Notes: generated from the sequence alone by a model not told the origin. Shown: positions 1 to 6,893, counted from the first letter of the stretch. The stretch is 13,795 nt of DNA from an uncultured Bacilli bacterium (GCA_947629125.1 CANRCO010000024.1:1-13795), one strand, 5' to 3'. A program made the numbers and translations.

Positions 1-710
1 TACTCATATACATAATTTCTTGTTGTTGTTATTCCTCTATTCCAAAATGCATTATTCAATGTTTCTTTTAAACTTGCTTCTTCCCATTTGTTTTCATATG
101 TATAATTAGGATAATCACATCCGTTTGGGTATGTATTAAAATCACATCTTGCATCCCAGGCCATCATTCCTATATCTTCATCTCTTATTATTTTCAATCT
201 TGGAGTTTTTTCATCATCTGCATCTTTCATTACTCCTATTATTCGCCATAGGATTGGATCGCCTTTTTTATGTAATTGTGTACATTGTTTGTTATATTCA
301 CTATTACCTTCACAATCTTCTCTTGATGTATATTCTACTGTATATTCTCCTTTGTATATATCTTCATTACTATAACCAACCCAGATATCTGTAGGATATT
401 CACCGTTTTCGATATCTACATAATTGTCTGGATTTTGCCCAATATATCTTAAATTGTTATCTGTTGTTCCATCATAGGCAAGTTGATCTGTTTTGGTTTT
501 TGCTAACTCAGTAATTTTTTCTGTTGCTATTTTAGGGATTACAACATTTCCTGTTGCTACAATCATTTCTTTTGTTTCACTATTAAAAGAGGCATAACTT
601 AAATATAATCTTACGCCAACTACTGCTAAAGTTAGTATAGCTACTATAGTAATAAAAGTTTGTTTTTTATAATTTTTTTTAATACTATAATCAAATTTTT
701 TTAGGCTCAT
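1..710 (-). CDS. Membrane-anchored surface protein, C-terminus cut by window edge
   Basis: An open frame of 236 codons runs leftward from ATG 710-708 and is still open at base 1, so the C-terminus is missing. A ribosome-binding site (AGGTG) overlaps the upstream gene's TAG stop, about 8 nt before the ATG. The N-terminus is basic (Lys-rich to about residue 17). One hydrophobic segment follows at about 18-36, ending in LSYASF, either an uncleaved anchor or a signal peptide with a possible SYA cleavage site. The rest is hydrophilic and extracellular in character, with segments NNLRYIGQNPDNYV, LWRIIGVM and LKIIRDEDIGMMAWD and four Cys (CEG, QC, RCD, GCD). I associate this pattern with large families of secreted proteins in uncultured gut Bacillota. 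The catalytic or binding role is unknown. It probably forms an operon with the 119-aa gene just upstream. Confidence 0.8.
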   Translation of the reverse strand, partial: MSLKKFDYSIKKNYKKQTFITIVAILTLAVVGVRLYLSYASFNSETKEMIVATGNVVIPKIATEKITELAKTKTDQLAYDGTTDNNLRYIGQNPDNYVDIENGEYPTDIWVGYSNEDIYKGEYTVEYTSREDCEGNSEYNKQCTQLHKKGDPILWRIIGVMKDADDEKTPRLKIIRDEDIGMMAWDARCDFNTYPNGCDYPNYTYENKWEEASLKETLNNAFWNRGITTTRNYVYE

Positions 711-720
711 AATACAACAC

Positions 721-1080
721 CTATATCCAACGCGAAATATATATTTTTCGCGTAGCAAATGTTACATAATCTTCAAATATATTTATTATACTATTGACAA
801 TAGCTCGTAAAACATCTTTAGTCTTCTTTATTCGAATAGTAAGCAATTGTTCTTTCATTTCTCTTCTAAATAAATTATCTTCAATATATTTATTAATTGC
901 TTGGTCAAAATTCTTTAATAAATTTAAATCTTCAATATTATCAGGATTAATTTTAAAGACAAAATCTTCATAAAGACGAATTAATTTTTCGGTTATTACA
1001 TCGTCTTGTGTATAATCTAAATTAACTATTTTATAAAAGTTTGGACAATACTTTAATATTTCTTTATTATTATGTTCCAT
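721..1080 (-). CDS. Hypothetical helical protein, 119 aa
   Basis: I do not recognise a family. The start ATG 1080-1078 is preceded by AAGGTG at a spacing of 8 nt, and a promoter (TTGACA-N17-TAGAAT) lies just upstream, so the gene is well supported as real. The protein is rich in Lys, Asp, Glu, Asn and Ile, has no signal peptide or clear membrane helix, and looks almost entirely alpha-helical and cytosolic. The C-terminal third (about 80-119) alternates basic and hydrophobic residues. The TAG stop is only 10 nt from the next start (surface protein at 710), so the two are almost certainly cotranscribed. The function may concern that surface protein, but nothing in the sequence shows how. Confidence 0.75.
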   Translation of the reverse strand: MEHNNKEILKYCPNFYKIVNLDYTQDDVITEKLIRLYEDFVFKINPDNIEDLNLLKNFDQAINKYIEDNLFRREMKEQLLTIRIKKTKDVLRAIVNSIINIFEDYVTFATRKIYISRWI

Positions 1081-1100
1081 GCTATTATCACCTTACATTA

Positions 1101-1129
1101 ATTCTACTATATGAGAATAAAATTGTCAA
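1101..1129 (-). promoter_or_regulatory. Sigma-A-type promoter for the 119-aa gene and surface protein
   Basis: Read on the minus strand there is a perfect -35 TTGACA (1129-1124), a 17-nt spacer and a -10 TAGAAT (1106-1101), a 5/6 match. The predicted transcription start near 1094 lies just before the AAGGTG ribosome-binding site of the gene starting at 1080. The -35 overlaps the -35 of the divergent promoter. Confidence 0.65.
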
Positions 1130-1151
1130 AAAAAATTTTTATTGATATAAT
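1123..1151 (+). promoter_or_regulatory. Sigma-A-type promoter for the VanY-like gene
   Basis: The -35 is TTGTCA (1123-1128), followed by a 17-nt spacer and a perfect -10 TATAAT (1146-1151). Transcription should begin near 1158. A message starting there would be almost leaderless for the ATG at 1161 but gives a normal leader for the ATG at 1176. Confidence 0.7.
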
Positions 1152-1175
1152 GATTTTAGAATGGAGTTACAAAAT

Positions 1176-2129
1176 ATGAAAAAGAAAAGAAAATTAAAAA
1201 AGAATGTCTATGTTGTAGCAGTTATTTTAATCTTTGTAGGATTACTTACCTTTAGTGGTATAAAAATATATAAAGATTATAAATATAAACAAACTTATGA
1301 ATATAAACTATTAGAACATGGCTACGAATTAAAAGAAGTAAAAAAATTAGAAAAAACTTTTAAAGATAAAGACTTAGATTGGTTATTAACTATTCCCAAA
1401 AATAAAACAATTTTAAAATTAGTCGATGAAAAATATTTTTTAGCTAAAAACACCAAAGAATATTTAGATTATTATGAAGATAATGATGATATTAGTTTAG
1501 ATATGGTTATAACTAAAATTAATACTCATACTAATTATGATTTTTATAACCATGATATTGATGTTGATACTTCGTTAAAATACTTAATTAATTGTAATAA
1601 ATTTTATCATTTAGCTAAGGATTATGACCCAGGTGAAATTGTAACTATTCCAACTACTTATGCTTTTGGAACTCAAAAAATAGAAAAAACCACATATGAA
1701 GCTTACTTAAATATGTGGCAGGCGGCTAAAGAAGAAAATATTCATTTAATGGTTAATTCATCTTATCGTTCTTATGAAGAACAAGAAGAAATTTACAATA
1801 ATTATAAAAGTAGTTATGGTGAAGATTATGCTAACAAATATGCTGCTAAACCTGGCTATAGCGAACATCAAACTGGTCTAGCTTTAGATATTTTTAGCTT
1901 AGATAATACTTCAACTAAAACATTCGTTAATTCTGCAGCTTTTACTTGGTTAACAAATAATGCTTATAAATATGGTTTTATCTTACGTTATCCTTTAGAT
2001 AAAGAAAATATAACTGGTTATTCTTTTGAATCATGGCACTATCGTTATGTTGGTAAAGATGTTGCTAAATACATTCAGGAAAATAATATTACTTATGATG
2101 AATACTATGCTTACTTTATTGAAAAGTAA
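1176..2129 (+). CDS. VanY-type D-alanyl-D-alanine carboxypeptidase (peptidase M15B), membrane-anchored
   Basis: A zinc peptidase of the VanY/LdcB/M15B family, which trims the terminal D-amino acid from peptidoglycan stem peptides outside the membrane. The N-terminus is very basic, followed by one membrane segment (about residues 9-26) that leaves the rest extracellular. After a helical linker, the catalytic domain (about 150-300) carries SSYRS, the zinc motif SEHQTGLALD (ligands His231 and Asp238) and ESWHYRYVG (catalytic Glu285, zinc ligand His288). All expected residues are present. The in-frame ATG at 1161 is rejected because the bases ATGGAG at 1161-1166 look like the ribosome-binding site for ATG 1176 (9-nt spacing) and the promoter starts RNA near 1158. 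The protein has 317 aa. Whether it cuts D-Ala-D-Ala or the L-D bond cannot be told from sequence alone. Confidence 0.93.
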   Translation: MKKKRKLKKNVYVVAVILIFVGLLTFSGIKIYKDYKYKQTYEYKLLEHGYELKEVKKLEKTFKDKDLDWLLTIPKNKTILKLVDEKYFLAKNTKEYLDYYEDNDDISLDMVITKINTHTNYDFYNHDIDVDTSLKYLINCNKFYHLAKDYDPGEIVTIPTTYAFGTQKIEKTTYEAYLNMWQAAKEENIHLMVNSSYRSYEEQEEIYNNYKSSYGEDYANKYAAKPGYSEHQTGLALDIFSLDNTSTKTFVNSAAFTWLTNNAYKYGFILRYPLDKENITGYSFESWHYRYVGKDVAKYIQENNITYDEYYAYFIEK

Positions 2130-2137
2130 GTTTTTTT
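2110..2137 (+). terminator. Rho-independent terminator of the VanY-like gene
   Basis: An 8-bp stem CTTACTTT/AAAGTAAG (2110-2117 and 2123-2130) with a 5-nt loop is followed by seven T (2131-2137). It lies over the last codons and the TAA stop at 2127-2129, and its T-run reaches the stop codon of the convergent rhomboid gene. Confidence 0.75.
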
Positions 2138-3281
2138 ATTTAACATAATAAAAAGCTAAAAATATTAAAATAAACAAATATATACTTAAAGTAATCCAGC
2201 CGTTAATTATATCACTTTTTTTACTGCGGCCTTTAACTCCAACAGCCATTGTTGCTAAATAACCCCCTACTAAACCACCAATATGAGCGAAATTATCTAT
2301 TCCTGATAAAGTAAAGCCAATGACTAAATTAATAATAATTATTGGTATTATTTGAGTACGAATAACTGTTCCTAAATATACTCGATAATGATAACCAAAA
2401 TAAAGTAATGAACCTAATAAACCAAAAATTGCTCCACTAGCACCTACGGAAAGATTGTAACTAAAAATAATAGACATTAAACTACCACTAATAGCACTGA
2501 TAAAATAAACTGCAATAAATTTAAGTTTACCTAAATAAGTTTCTATTTGACTACCAATGATATATAAAGCATACATATTTAATATTAAATGTAAAATATT
2601 AGCATGTAAAAAAGTACAAGTAATTAATCGATAAATTTGATGATGATTAACTACAGCTTCTTTTAAATTAGCACCCCAACGATATAAATTCAAAGCCGTA
2701 TTACCACCAGTTATACTAGTTATAATAAACATCAAAATACAAGCTAAAATTAATAATAAAGTTACATAAATAAATTTTGGTTTAAAAGTTTCTTCAAAGA
2801 TTTTATTAGTTTCTTCAGTTTTTTTATTAATACCGTTAGTAGCATCAACTAGCAATTCAAAGCCATCATGTTTATCTAATATTTTATCTTTTATTGTTGG
2901 AAAAATACTATTTAATTCTGGTTGTTTTTTTATTTCATCAACTGATTCAATAGTAATATTATCAATATTTTTTAAAGGTTTTAAATTAACACTATCACCT
3001 AAATCAAGAAAAATATTTAAAGTATTCATAGTAAAAGATAAAGTTTTTTTCTTAACTTGACGCATAATACTTCGTGTTTTATAAATATCATATTTTAATT
3101 GTTCATCATTATGAATATGATTAGCATTTATTCTAATTAATTTATAAGGACCTTCATTATTTTCTAACCAAACTTCGTCTTTTACTCCATTTACTACAAT
3201 TGGAGTATAGTTACTTTCAGTTACAAAATAATGAGCTAACATAATTAAGATTTCATCTTTTTTTTGCATCATTACTGGCAT
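2136..3281 (-). CDS. Rhomboid-family intramembrane serine protease with N-terminal cytosolic domain
   Basis: A membrane protease that cuts substrate transmembrane helices. Residues 1-165 form a soluble, charged domain with no recognised motif; a membrane segment follows at about 170-190. The rhomboid core carries HANILHLILNM (His231 and Asn235 of the conserved H-x3-N motif), GASGAIFGLLG with nucleophile Ser282, and DNFAHIGGLVGG with catalytic His333. The catalytic pair is therefore intact, with about seven membrane segments in total. The layout resembles B. subtilis YqgP/GluP but is shorter (381 aa) and I see no TPR tail. The ATG is preceded by a perfect AGGAGG at 5-6 nt. It is last in the sigG-ylmC-lspA-rluD run but has its own promoter, and ends 6 bp from the convergent VanY-like gene. 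Substrates are unknown. Confidence 0.93.
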   Translation of the reverse strand: MPVMMQKKDEILIMLAHYFVTESNYTPIVVNGVKDEVWLENNEGPYKLIRINANHIHNDEQLKYDIYKTRSIMRQVKKKTLSFTMNTLNIFLDLGDSVNLKPLKNIDNITIESVDEIKKQPELNSIFPTIKDKILDKHDGFELLVDATNGINKKTEETNKIFEETFKPKFIYVTLLLILACILMFIITSITGGNTALNLYRWGANLKEAVVNHHQIYRLITCTFLHANILHLILNMYALYIIGSQIETYLGKLKFIAVYFISAISGSLMSIIFSYNLSVGASGAIFGLLGSLLYFGYHYRVYLGTVIRTQIIPIIIINLVIGFTLSGIDNFAHIGGLVGGYLATMAVGVKGRSKKSDIINGWITLSIYLFILIFLAFYYVK

Positions 3282-3298
3282 AATTACCTCCTTGTTAT

Positions 3299-3327
3299 AT
3301 TATAAAATCATTAATCTAATTTCGCAA
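3299..3327 (-). promoter_or_regulatory. Probable promoter of the rhomboid gene
   Basis: On the minus strand, TTGCGA (3327-3322), a 17-nt spacer and TATAAT (3304-3299). The -35 matches 4/6 and lies inside the 3' end of rluD. The predicted start, near 3292, leaves a very short leader that begins at the AGGAGG ribosome-binding site, so the assignment is tentative. Confidence 0.45.
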
Positions 3328-4201
3328 TAAATTCTTGAAATTCCTTAGGTAAAGGACTAGAAAAATGTAAATGTTCTTTTGTAATTGGTTCTATGAAATC
3401 TATATCTGCTGAATGTAAAAATTGGCCAAATTCTGTTGCTTCTTTTTTATTATAAACTGGGTCATTATAAATTGGATAGCCAATATACTTCATATGAACT
3501 CGAATTTGATGAGTTCGTCCAGTTTCCAAATTTAATTTAACTAAAGTATAATTTTGATATCTTTTTAAAACGGTTAAATGAGTTACTGCTCTTTTACTAT
3601 TTTCGGCAGTTACCGTCATTCGTTCCCGATTTTGTTTGTCACGTCCAATTGGAGCATCAATAGTAGCAGTATTAGATGGAAAAACACCACACAAAAGGGC
3701 GATATATTCTCTTTTTACTAACTTATTAGCAAAATCTTGAGCTAAGATTTTATGGGCTTCATTCGTTTTAGCTACTAACATTAGACCACTGGTATTTTTA
3801 TCAATTCGATGAACTATTCCAGGTCGTTCATCACCACCAATATCACTTAAATTTTTAGTATAATACATTAATCCATTTACTAAAGTATTATTATAATTAC
3901 CACTACCTGGATGAACAACTAAACCACTAGGTTTATCAATAACCATAATATTGGCATTTTCAAAAATAATATTTAAAGGCATTTCAACTGGAACAATATC
4001 ATTATTTTGTTCTAAATTTTCATCAATAGTAATAACATCTCCCGATTTTACTTGATAACTATTCTTAACTGGTTTATCATTAACTAAAATATTATGATTA
4101 TTAATTAATTTACGAATAAATTCTCGACTAAAAGTTAAATCTGGTTGCATTGCTAAATATTTATCTATTCTAAGTGCTTCATTTTTTACTACTAACTGCA
4201 T
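3311..4201 (-). CDS. rluD: RluD-family 23S rRNA pseudouridine synthase
   Basis: Converts uridine to pseudouridine in large-subunit rRNA. The N-terminal S4 RNA-binding domain (about residues 5-60, with LRIDKYLA and FSREFIRKLI) is followed by the RluA/RluD catalytic domain with GIVHRIDKNTSGLML (catalytic Asp134) and ETGRTHQIRVHM. A length of 296 aa is normal for the family. A TTG at 4228 in the same frame would add nine residues, but AAAGGAG at 4211-4217 sits 9 nt before ATG 4201, so that start is preferred. The gene overlaps the end of lspA by 23 bp. The lspA-rluD (ylyB) pair is the same as in Bacillus, and overlap implies translational coupling. The exact uridine sites (1911/1915/1917 in E. 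coli RluD) are assumed by homology only. Confidence 0.95.
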   Translation of the reverse strand: MQLVVKNEALRIDKYLAMQPDLTFSREFIRKLINNHNILVNDKPVKNSYQVKSGDVITIDENLEQNNDIVPVEMPLNIIFENANIMVIDKPSGLVVHPGSGNYNNTLVNGLMYYTKNLSDIGGDERPGIVHRIDKNTSGLMLVAKTNEAHKILAQDFANKLVKREYIALLCGVFPSNTATIDAPIGRDKQNRERMTVTAENSKRAVTHLTVLKRYQNYTLVKLNLETGRTHQIRVHMKYIGYPIYNDPVYNKKEATEFGQFLHSADIDFIEPITKEHLHFSSPLPKEFQEFIAKLD

Positions 4202-4652
4202 GACGATCTTCTCCTTTAATAATTGCAAAAATTAAAAGAATAATTCCTCCAACAATACATATATCAGCTATATTAAATACTGGATAATTATATTTAAATA
4301 TATAAAAATTTAAAAAATCTCGAACATAACCATAAATTAAACGATCTAATAAATTGCCACAAGTCCCTCCGACAATTAAACCAAAAGCTATGCTATTTCT
4401 TAAATTATTTTTAAATAAAAACATAAAACGAAATAAAATAACTAAAGCAATAAAGCTAATAATAACTAACATAATGCTATGATCATTTAAAATACTCCAT
4501 GCTCCACCATAATTATAAGTATATGTTAAATAAAAAAATTTTTTAATTACGACAACGCTTTTGTCTACTACTAAATTAGAAGCTACTAAAGCCTTAATAA
4601 TTTGGTCAATTAATAAAACAATAACAGCGATAGAAAACATTTTTTTATTCAT
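4179..4652 (-). CDS. lspA: Signal peptidase II (prolipoprotein signal peptidase)
   Basis: An aspartic protease of the cytoplasmic membrane that removes the signal peptide from diacylglyceryl-modified prolipoproteins. The family hallmarks are all present: DQIIK near residue 16, TYNYGGAWS (45-53), GGTCGNLLDR with catalytic Asp103, and FNIADICIVGG with catalytic Asp130. There are four hydrophobic segments, and the 157-aa length is typical. The start ATG has AGGTG 5-6 nt upstream. An extended -10 promoter lies in the short gap to ylmC, so lspA and the overlapping rluD can be transcribed apart from sigG-ylmC. The gene implies that the cell makes lipoproteins through the usual Lgt/LspA route. Confidence 0.97.
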   Translation of the reverse strand: MNKKMFSIAVIVLLIDQIIKALVASNLVVDKSVVVIKKFFYLTYTYNYGGAWSILNDHSIMLVIISFIALVILFRFMFLFKNNLRNSIAFGLIVGGTCGNLLDRLIYGYVRDFLNFYIFKYNYPVFNIADICIVGGIILLIFAIIKGEDRHAVSSKK

Positions 4653-4672
4653 TATATCACCTAAACAAAAGA

Positions 4673-4701
4673 ATTATAACATAAACATAATAAAAAATCT
4701 A
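4673..4701 (-). promoter_or_regulatory. Extended -10 promoter of lspA-rluD
   Basis: On the minus strand the bases TGTTATAAT (4681-4673) form an extended -10 (TGn directly before TATAAT). The region 17 nt upstream reads TAGATT (4701-4696), only a 3/6 match to a -35, which an extended -10 can tolerate. The start would fall near 4666, a few bases before the AGGTG site. Confidence 0.5.
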
Positions 4702-4920
4702 CAGCTCAACAAGGATGACATCATCCCCTAATTTTTTAATTTGATCAAAAGAAATTGTTACATCAAAGGCACGAGAAAATCGCCGAAAAAATTTATTTTG
4801 TTCGACTACGAAATATAAAATTTTACCATCTAAATCAATTTCAACATCGATAATGCGCCCTAAATTATTACCATGTTTAACATTAATAATATTTTTGGCT
4901 TGTAAATCACTTAATCGCAT
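4699..4920 (-). CDS. ylmC: YlmC/YmxH-family PRC-barrel sporulation protein
   Basis: A 73-aa single-domain protein of the YlmC/YmxH family, small PRC-barrel proteins associated with spore formers. The sequence has the family pattern: an N-terminal MRLSDLQAKNIINV, a G-(N)-LG-x-I-x-D-hEhD core (LGRIIDVEIDLDGKI), an aromatic basic loop (FFRRFSRAF) and the typical ending IKKLGDDVILVEL, close to B. subtilis YlmC (KIGEDVILVRL). AGGTG lies about 6 nt before the ATG. It begins 23 bp after sigG, the Bacillus-like arrangement, and is probably cotranscribed with it. No biochemical role is established for the family; a structural or regulatory role in sporulation is inferred from its phylogenetic distribution. 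Confidence 0.9.
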   Translation of the reverse strand: MRLSDLQAKNIINVKHGNNLGRIIDVEIDLDGKILYFVVEQNKFFRRFSRAFDVTISFDQIKKLGDDVILVEL

Positions 4921-4943
4921 AAGCTCACCTATTTAATTATATG

Positions 4944-5720
4944 TTATTTAATTAAACGTCTGACATTTTCTATAGCATTTTTTTCAATTCGCGAAACTTG
5001 AGCTTGGCTTATATTTAAAGTTTGGGCAATTTCAGTTTGAGTTTTTCCCATAATAAATCGCTCATTTAAAATATCTTGTTCTCTTTTTTTTAATTTAGCT
5101 AATGCATCATACAAAGCAATATACATTTCTTTATCGATATTATGATCTTTTTTATCGGCAATTTGGTCTAATAAATATAAAGTATCTCCTCCATCATTAT
5201 ATATTGGTTCAAAAATGCTAACTGGTTCTTTTAAACTATCTAGTGCATAATTTATTTGATAAGGTGTAATATCTAAAGCTTGAGATATTTGTAAAGTATC
5301 TGGTTCAATGCCATGCGTATTAAAATATTTTTCTTTAAATTGTAATATTTGGTAAGCTAAATCTTTAGTACTACGACTTACTCTTAAAGGTGTATCATCT
5401 CTTAAATATCTTCTAATTTCCCCATCTATTAAAGGAATTGCATAGGTACTCAATTGGGAATTATAAGATAAATCAAAATTATCAATAGCTTTTATTAAAC
5501 CAATAACTCCGACTTGAAATAAATCGTCAACACTATGATTTTTACGATTACATTTTGGTAATATTTTTAAAACTAATTTTAAATTTCCTTCAATTAATTT
5601 TTGTTTAGCTGATGTATCACCACTTTTTAAACGTTTAAATAATTCTAAATTCTGTTGGCTATTTAAAGATACTAAATTATTCGTATTAACTCCAGTGATA
5701 ACAACTTTGTTGTTGTTCAT
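4944..5720 (-). CDS. sigG: Sporulation RNA polymerase sigma factor SigG (late forespore)
   Basis: Directs RNA polymerase to late forespore genes. The 258 residues align almost end to end with B. subtilis SigG (260 aa): the N-terminal NKVVITGVNTNNL block, region 2 with VDDLFQVGVIGLIKAIDNFD (64-83) and GEIRRYLRDDTPLRVSRS (100-117), the SigG-type VSIFEPIYNDGGD (167-179), and the region 4 helix-turn-helix with GKTQTEIAQTLNISQAQVSR (225-244). That FEPIYNDGGD block distinguishes it from SigF and SigE. An upstream in-frame extension to 5774 is rejected because AAAGGAG (5728-5734) lies 7 nt before ATG 5720 and the family N-terminus starts there. It is followed by ylmC, but sigE is not upstream. Glu44 occupies the place of an Asn in B. 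subtilis SigG (see findings). Confidence 0.95.
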   Translation of the reverse strand: MNNNKVVITGVNTNNLVSLNSQQNLELFKRLKSGDTSAKQKLIEGNLKLVLKILPKCNRKNHSVDDLFQVGVIGLIKAIDNFDLSYNSQLSTYAIPLIDGEIRRYLRDDTPLRVSRSTKDLAYQILQFKEKYFNTHGIEPDTLQISQALDITPYQINYALDSLKEPVSIFEPIYNDGGDTLYLLDQIADKKDHNIDKEMYIALYDALAKLKKREQDILNERFIMGKTQTEIAQTLNISQAQVSRIEKNAIENVRRLIK

Positions 5721-5741
5721 AAAAAAACTCCTTTCTACCTT

Positions 5742-5772
5742 TATTTTTGTTGTAAAAAGAAGTTTTTTATAC
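5742..5772 (-). promoter_or_regulatory. Possible forespore (SigF/SigG-type) promoter of sigG
   Basis: On the minus strand GTATA (5772-5768) matches the SigF/SigG -35 pattern, and AACAAAAATA (5751-5742) after a 16-nt spacer keeps the A, A, T, A positions of the SigF -10 but lacks its leading GG. B. subtilis sigG is transcribed by SigF and SigG. No better sigma-A promoter was seen in the gap. Tentative, because the region is extremely A+T-rich. Confidence 0.3.
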
Positions 5773-5804
5773 ATTAATATAATCTTTTAATTTCTATTTA
5801 TAAA

Positions 5805-6866
5805 CTATTTTTCCACAATAGTTGAATATTTTAATTCACCCATAAAACATGTTGGAACAAAGCCTGGTTCACTATTAATAACATCTTTAATTCGATTAAC
5901 TATAGTAGCACAAGTTAAAAGTACTGTATCAGGACGATTTATAACTAATGTCGTATCAGGTTCTCCATTAATAGTCCATTCATTCTTATCAAAATCTTCG
6001 TGACTATAAATTTTTCCAATACATTCAGTTTCAATAGTAATTCCTTCATTAGTTATAGTTGTAACAACTGCACTCATACCGGTTGCATTACCACTTTTAA
6101 CTGTCATATTTAATGTAGAGGAATTAATATCTTCTTTATAAGTTGTTGGTATACATTTTTGCGTTTGACTAGCAACAGTTAAACCTAATTTAGCACATAA
6201 CCAACCATTAACATTCCACATATAACTTGGTAAAAATTCACCTTTATCAATTAATTTTTGTCTTTCACTTGAACTAATATTATCTGCTGCAGCAACATTT
6301 TTTTCAAATTCATCTAAAGTTAATCCAGCTCCATGAGCTTTAGCTAAAGCTATACCATAATCTTCAACATTATAAGAAGAACTACCTTTTATTTTAGTAA
6401 TCTTATTAGTTGAACCAGCTATAGTTGTAATTAAATTACCCCAAAAAGCATCTTGATAACCACTACCAGTAATTGTACAATTATTAGCTTTGGCTAACTC
6501 GTCAATTTGTTTAGTTAAATTAGGATTAGAATTATAAGAATAAAAAGCTTCTTCACAAGTTGTAATTGCATTAATTCCTAATTTAGCACATAAAAGTAAA
6601 CTATCTTTAACATCATCTAACAAACTCATTGTTGTAATAATAACAATATCTGGTTGCCATTTTTTTAAATACTCTTCAGCATTAGCTACATCCATAACTT
6701 TAATACCTAAGTCATTAGTTCCCATAATTTGACCAATATCTAAACCTATGACATCTGAATCAATATCTAAAGCTCCCACAATTTCCATATTGTTGTCTAA
6801 AGCATAACGCATTGTATAAACGCTCATTTTACCACAGCCATACTGTACTACTTTTATTTTTTTCAT
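5805..6866 (-). CDS. 2,4-Diaminopentanoate dehydrogenase-like NAD(P)-dependent amine dehydrogenase
   Basis: The protein combines a DapB-like Rossmann domain (GCGKMS at 10-15, then EIVGALDIDSDVIGLDIGQIMG) with the C-terminal domain typical of 2,4-diaminopentanoate dehydrogenase (Ord), which oxidatively deaminates 2,4-diaminopentanoate in clostridial ornithine fermentation. Conserved blocks include TTCEEAFYSYNSNP, GSGYQDAFWGNL, SSYNVEDYGIALAKAHGAG, PSYMWNVNGWL and TECIGKIYSHEDFD. A length of 353 aa is normal. A GTG at 6872 is possible, but AGGAG lies 7 nt before ATG 6866, which I prefer. No other ornithine-pathway genes are nearby, and the gene stands alone between sigG and a divergent membrane protein, so the substrate is uncertain; proteins of this family are often labelled dihydrodipicolinate reductase. 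True DapB is less likely because of length and C-terminal domain. Confidence 0.82.
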   Translation of the reverse strand: MKKIKVVQYGCGKMSVYTMRYALDNNMEIVGALDIDSDVIGLDIGQIMGTNDLGIKVMDVANAEEYLKKWQPDIVIITTMSLLDDVKDSLLLCAKLGINAITTCEEAFYSYNSNPNLTKQIDELAKANNCTITGSGYQDAFWGNLITTIAGSTNKITKIKGSSSYNVEDYGIALAKAHGAGLTLDEFEKNVAAADNISSSERQKLIDKGEFLPSYMWNVNGWLCAKLGLTVASQTQKCIPTTYKEDINSSTLNMTVKSGNATGMSAVVTTITNEGITIETECIGKIYSHEDFDKNEWTINGEPDTTLVINRPDTVLLTCATIVNRIKDVINSEPGFVPTCFMGELKYSTIVEK

Positions 6867-6884
6867 ATTCACTCTCCTAGTCTT

Positions 6885-6893
6885 ATTATAACA
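6885..6893 (-). promoter_or_regulatory. Extended -10 promoter of the diaminopentanoate dehydrogenase-like gene
   Basis: Minus-strand TGTTATAAT (6893-6885) is an extended -10 identical to the one at lspA, with no convincing -35 (TAATAA at the 17-nt position). It lies 18 bp from the start ATG at 6866, leaving room for the AGGAG ribosome-binding site. Confidence 0.45.

Noticed and set aside
149..394. Plus-strand open frame of 81 codons rich in Leu, His and Tyr
   Set aside because: It lies opposite the minus-strand surface-protein gene, has low-complexity antisense composition and no ribosome-binding site.
5721..5774. N-terminal extension of SigG by 18 codons
   Set aside because: It would place the AAAGGAG site inside the coding region, and SigG proteins begin at the NKV...GV block that follows ATG 5720.
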